9,149 bases of DNA from Methanocalculus sp. (GTDB lineage: Archaea; Halobacteriota; Methanomicrobia; Methanomicrobiales; Methanocorpusculaceae), in assembly GCF_029762515.1 (NCBI RefSeq), contig NZ_JARVGN010000040.1, forward strand, positions 1 to 9,149, read 5' to 3'. Below, one piece after another: positions 5,438 to 9,149 of this stretch (positions are counted from its first letter, which is position 1; each line of letters begins with the position of its first letter). Below the pieces are notes generated by a model. That model worked only from the letters and a program-made list of their open reading frames with translations, had not been told where the DNA came from and searched no databases. The translations under genes and the position numbers were made by a program.

Positions 5438-5908
5438 TTACCTGTGGTACGGCTCTCCCCTGATGATCCGAAATCCCCGGTAGATCTGTTCGAGGAGAAG
5501 AAGGCGGGCCATCGTATGGGTAAATGTCATCTGTGAGAGCGAGAGGAGGAGAACGGCACGGTCACGCACCTCATCCGAGAGGCCGTCTGCGCCCCCGATA
5601 CAGAAGGCGATATCGCCTCTCCCGGAGATCTCGTGGTTTCGGAGGAGATCGGCAAATGCCTCGCTCGGCATGCCTTTTCCTGCGGGATCGAGCCCGATAA
5701 AAAGAGCGGGATCTTTTGCTGCTGCAAGGAGAGCGGCACCCTCTTTCCTGATGGCAGAAGGCTGTTCGCCGGCTGAAGAGTATTTCTGGTCAGGCACCTC
5801 GGTGACGGTGATGGTGGCATAGGGGGAGAGGCGGCGGATGAGATCCGCGATCCCCTCCTTCTGCCAGTTCTCTTTCACCTTCCCAACAGCAATAATCCTG
5901 ATCTGCAT
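5438..5908 (-). CDS. rlmH: 23S rRNA (pseudouridine-N3)-methyltransferase RlmH
   Basis: A 156-residue SPOUT-class methyltransferase, the normal length for RlmH (YbeA). In bacteria it methylates N3 of pseudouridine 1915 in helix 69 of 23S rRNA on assembled ribosomes, using S-adenosylmethionine. Residues 70-84 (FIGLDPAGKGMPSEA), 101-114 (AFCIGGADGLSDEV, the SAM-binding knot loop), 122-141 (LSLSQMTFTHTMARLLLLEQ) and the C-terminal IYRGFRIIRGEPYHR are near-consensus. The ATG is 3 bases after the TGA of the TPR gene and has no recognisable ribosome binding site of its own, so it is probably translated by coupling or reinitiation after the TPR gene. RlmH is also known from some methanogens. It is convergent with the symporter gene. 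Confidence 0.93.
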   Translation of the reverse strand: MQIRIIAVGKVKENWQKEGIADLIRRLSPYATITVTEVPDQKYSSAGEQPSAIRKEGAALLAAAKDPALFIGLDPAGKGMPSEAFADLLRNHEISGRGDIAFCIGGADGLSDEVRDRAVLLLSLSQMTFTHTMARLLLLEQIYRGFRIIRGEPYHR

Positions 5909-5911
5909 AGC

Positions 5912-8900
5912 TCAGAGATCGGGATCGATATCAAGGGCGCGTGAGAGGCAGCTCAGTGCCTCCTTCCGCTCACCGATGCTGTCATAGATCCGTGATTTCT
6001 GGTACCAGGCGAGTGCATGCTCAGGATCTTCCTCGGTAACCTGGTCAAGGCACGACATCGCCTGTTCCTTCTTCCCCACATAATTTAAGACGAGGCCTTT
6101 GCAGTACCACGCATTGATCTCGTTCTGGGAGAGATCGATCGCACGGTCATAGGATTTCAGCGCATCATTGTACCTGCCGAGGGCAACCATGATCGATCCC
6201 CGTGCACTCCAGAGCGGACCGTTCTTCGAGTCGATGGAGAGGGCTTTTTCATACCAGTCGACCGCTTCGCCGAACTGCCCGAGCCGCTCGGCAATGGATC
6301 CCCTGCGGATGAGTGCTGCAACATCATCGGGGTGATCGTCCAGGATCACATCGTACTGGCGGGCGGCCTCACGGTACTTTCCAAGATGCGTGAGGAGTGA
6401 GGCGATCGAGTGGATCGTTGATGATCCGGCAGGCTCCTCTTTCAGGAGCTGTGAATAGATATCGACTGCTTCATGATACCGGCCCGCAGATTCGAGGGCA
6501 GATGCATACCCTCTGGTGAGCTGGTGATCGTCCCGCCTCACCCTGAGGGCACGGGAATAGCTGTCGATCGCCTCTTCATACCGTCCCATCCTGAGGAAGA
6601 GGGAGGCAGAGAACCTGAGGTATTCTATCGTATCGGGATTGTCTGCAAGGAGGGTCTCAACAAGGGCGAGGGCCCGCTCGTCTTCACCGAGAAGAGAGAG
6701 CACCCGTGCCTGGGCAAAGGAGGCTCCCGGAAGCTGTGCGGCTTTTTTGTATGCCGTCTCCGCCAGCTTCAGGTCCCCGACCGATTCTGCAAGGCCACCG
6801 AGTTCGAACCATGTCGCAAGATCGTGATCCTCCTGACGGAGGTATTCGGAGAGTGCATCGCATGCCTCGCTCCACTTCCCTGAGAGCATCAGCGACCGTG
6901 CCCGGCCCCGGTACACCTCTGGTGGGGCATTGCCGGTTGCGATGGCACGATCATATGCCCGGACCGCATGTGCATATTCGGAATCTGCTGTCAGCGCATC
7001 ACCCATTGCACGCCAGATACGGGGATCATCGGGATGGACTTCCCCGGCATGTTTGAGGTTGCTGATAGCCTCTTTCTGTGCATCGACCTTCATGAGTGCA
7101 TCGGTTGCTGCCATCAGGAGAACCGGATCATCCGGCATCTCTGAGAGAGCCTTCCGGTATGCATCGGCCGCCTCTCCGGATCGGCCAAGCTGCGTCATCA
7201 GCTCGCCGAGCCGCCGGTTGACCATCGGAATATTCGGGTGCTGCCGTGCAATCGACTGGCAGATCTCTGCTGCATCATCCAGCCGCCCAAGCCGTGAGAG
7301 GACGCCTTCCATTGCAATGAGGAGTGCGGGGCTCTCCGCACCCTGGTTCATCGCTTCCTGGTATGCATCGCCTGCGAGCTGATCCTGGCCCAGGTGTTCA
7401 TATGCGGTTGCCCTCGTGCACCAGCCCCCGATATCATCAGGATGGCGTTCACAGAATTGTCCGAGGACTGTTTCTGCCTCGCCATAGTCACCGGTTGCAT
7501 TCAGGAGAGAGCCGAGCCGGTACTCTGCATCGGGGATGGTATCCCTGACCTTTTGGTAATGTGCGATGGCAGCATGGTATTTCCCGATATGCTCTGCTGC
7601 CATCCCGGCGAGATAGAGGGCGGTCGGATCGTCGGGATGGGAAGAGAGGTAGCTCTCGAAGTGAGAGAGTGCGTCTGAATATCTCCCTGAGCGGATGAGC
7701 GACTCGGCTGCTAACGAGAGTGAGAGATCGGATTCGGATCTCCTGAAGGCATCTGCTGCTTCTGCATACCGCGAACGGAGCATCAGGATGCTGCCTGAGA
7801 GGGCATGAAGATGGAGGGATTTTGGATCGACGGAGAGGGCGGCGTTTAAGTCAGAGAGGGCGGGATCAGGTTGTCCTGCACGCCTGAATGCATCTGCCCG
7901 TCCGATCAATGCAGAGGGATTATCCGGGTTGAATGAGAGGGATTCGGTGAAGGCATCGATTGCTTCGTCATACTGCCCAACTGCCGAGAGGATCTCCGCA
8001 TGCATAAGGGCAAGTCCTCCGGTCTCCCCCGGGATATCTTTCAGGCGGGATATGAGTTCTCCGGCATAGCCGAGATCGCCCATTCTGTACGCAAGGGTTG
8101 CGGTCTGGAGAACGGCACCGGCATGTTCCGGATCGGCGACCAGAACCTGCTTCAGCTCCTCTGTTGCCTCTTCCATTCTTCCGGCTGCTTCAAGCGCAGA
8201 GGCCCGGATCATCCTGACAGACGGAGTCTTGCGGAGTTTATCGGGGAGATCGTCAAGGAGGGAGAGAGCTCCCCGTGCATCGCCGGTGAGAGAGAGGAGT
8301 TCGGAGCGGAGCACAATCGCCTGCCAGTCTGTTGGGGAGAGGTCGATAAGCGCCTTGAGATCCTCTCCGGCTGCTGCATATGAGCCAAGCGCAATCTGCG
8401 CCTCTGCCCTGCGCCGGAGTGCCCTGATATCTTCGGGATCATCTGAGAGGATCTGGCCGAAGATCTCAGCTGCTTCCCGGTATCTCTGGTTCTTCATCAG
8501 GATCTCTGCATAGAGGCGCCGTGATTGGGAGAATGCCTGCGGATCGCCCCTGACCGCTTCGAGGTGCTGCATCGCTGCTGCATAATTCCCAAGTGCAGCC
8601 TCTGATTCGGCAGATATCAGCTGTATCTGTACCGTCTTCTTCTCTTCAGGCGGGAGACGGTTGATCATCTTCAGTGCGTCTTCATATTGCCCGACACCTG
8701 CGAGGCAGCGTGCCTGAAGGCCGATCAGGACGAGATTCTTCGCATCGATCTCGATCGGATCCTGTGCTGTGCCGCCCTGATCGAATGAACGCCCAAAGAG
8801 GCTCATCTCACCGTCGCTTGTCACCCAGGCGACCTTCTTTGTGCCATCGGGATGCTGCATCCTCCGGAAGCTCTCAAGCGCCTCCTTGTACCGGCCAAGG

Positions 8901-9149
8901 CTCATCATCGCAAGTCCCCGGCGGTACCAGCCGTTTGCATTGGTTGAGTCGTGCTTGAGGAGGTGGTCAAAACATTCTGCTGCCCGTTTCACCCGCCCAA
9001 GCCGCTCTGCCGTGACACCGAGGAGGTACCATCCCGGGTAGAAATCCGGGTTTTTTGTGACGACCTTCTCAAAGCCATTGTATGCCTCCTCGTACTGGCC
9101 TGCCATAAAGAGGCAGTGGGATCGTGCAACACCAGCGGCACTGTCATCT
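5912..9149 (-). CDS. Very large TPR-repeat protein, N-terminus outside window
   Basis: At least 1078 codons, made almost wholly of tetratricopeptide repeats. I count about 31 units of 33-35 residues, each fitting W/A-(x)2-L-G-(x)n-G-R-Y-x-E-A-(x)3-(Y/F)-(x)2-A-L-(x)3-P-(x)n. The frame stays open past the first Met visible (9106) to the window edge, and those 14 codons (GVARSHCLF before MAGQYEEA) complete a repeat helix, so the true start lies further upstream. No membrane segment or enzymatic domain is visible; TPR arrays are protein-binding superhelices, and the partner is unknown. The regular pattern breaks once: an insertion of about 40 residues (8735-8854) inside an early repeat. The last repeats (about 25-31) are the closest to consensus; the middle ones are degenerate. 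The TGA is followed after 3 bases by rlmH, implying an operon. Confidence 0.9.
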   Translation of the reverse strand, partial: DDSAAGVARSHCLFMAGQYEEAYNGFEKVVTKNPDFYPGWYLLGVTAERLGRVKRAAECFDHLLKHDSTNANGWYRRGLAMMSLGRYKEALESFRRMQHPDGTKKVAWVTSDGEMSLFGRSFDQGGTAQDPIEIDAKNLVLIGLQARCLAGVGQYEDALKMINRLPPEEKKTVQIQLISAESEAALGNYAAAMQHLEAVRGDPQAFSQSRRLYAEILMKNQRYREAAEIFGQILSDDPEDIRALRRRAEAQIALGSYAAAGEDLKALIDLSPTDWQAIVLRSELLSLTGDARGALSLLDDLPDKLRKTPSVRMIRASALEAAGRMEEATEELKQVLVADPEHAGAVLQTATLAYRMGDLGYAGELISRLKDIPGETGGLALMHAEILSAVGQYDEAIDAFTESLSFNPDNPSALIGRADAFRRAGQPDPALSDLNAALSVDPKSLHLHALSGSILMLRSRYAEAADAFRRSESDLSLSLAAESLIRSGRYSDALSHFESYLSSHPDDPTALYLAGMAAEHIGKYHAAIAHYQKVRDTIPDAEYRLGSLLNATGDYGEAETVLGQFCERHPDDIGGWCTRATAYEHLGQDQLAGDAYQEAMNQGAESPALLIAMEGVLSRLGRLDDAAEICQSIARQHPNIPMVNRRLGELMTQLGRSGEAADAYRKALSEMPDDPVLLMAATDALMKVDAQKEAISNLKHAGEVHPDDPRIWRAMGDALTADSEYAHAVRAYDRAIATGNAPPEVYRGRARSLMLSGKWSEACDALSEYLRQEDHDLATWFELGGLAESVGDLKLAETAYKKAAQLPGASFAQARVLSLLGEDERALALVETLLADNPDTIEYLRFSASLFLRMGRYEEAIDSYSRALRVRRDDHQLTRGYASALESAGRYHEAVDIYSQLLKEEPAGSSTIHSIASLLTHLGKYREAARQYDVILDDHPDDVAALIRRGSIAERLGQFGEAVDWYEKALSIDSKNGPLWSARGSIMVALGRYNDALKSYDRAIDLSQNEINAWYCKGLVLNYVGKKEQAMSCLDQVTEEDPEHALAWYQKSRIYDSIGERKEALSCLSRALDIDPDL

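Noticed and set aside
6473..6883. 136-codon plus-strand frame inside the TPR gene, and several similar ones up to 9041
   Set aside because: They are antisense to a clear repeat protein and arise from its codon bias; none shows a domain or start signal.

Overview
The window looks like chromosomal DNA of a methanogenic archaeon, most likely of the Methanomicrobiales; the genus cannot be told. The reasons are: a V4R-domain ArsR-type regulator resembling the methanogen-specific redox regulator MsvR; archaeal promoter layout (TATA elements about 25 bases before short leaders); GGAGGTGATC-type ribosome binding sites; archaeal lipoprotein signals; and an archaeal sodium:solute symporter with its small partner protein. 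The lineage is inferred from gene content, not from a marker gene.

Left part (1-2270, minus strand): an envelope group. Reading in the direction of transcription come a lipoprotein made of two chagasin-like (MEROPS I42) cysteine-peptidase inhibitor domains, a lipoprotein with a transglutaminase-like (papain-fold) domain, and the first 33 codons of a PspC-domain membrane protein that runs off the left edge. All three should act at or outside the membrane.

Middle (2286-3582): a divergent redox pair. An MsvR-like winged-helix/V4R regulator with eight cysteines is read leftward and a methionine-R-sulfoxide reductase (MsrB) rightward. They share a short intergenic region with one self-complementary TATA core and several dyads. 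The natural reading is a redox sensor controlling a repair enzyme and itself.

Right of this (3585-5424, plus strand): a transporter unit. A strong TATA element just after msrB is followed by a long leader holding a possible 24-codon ORF that ends in five consecutive Phe codons, with its stop codon abutting a perfect 9-bp hairpin. Then come a 40-residue single-span membrane protein (symporter small accessory protein) with a near-perfect ribosome binding site and, overlapping it by 11 bases, a 516-residue sodium:solute symporter. The leader is the best candidate here for something undescribed.

Right end (5438-9149, minus strand): a very large TPR-repeat protein (about 31 repeats visible, start outside the window) followed after 3 bases by rlmH, the 23S rRNA pseudouridine methyltransferase. 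rlmH is convergent with the symporter, 13 bases apart. No tRNA, rRNA, CRISPR array, insertion sequence or prophage signal was seen, and no gene appears broken.
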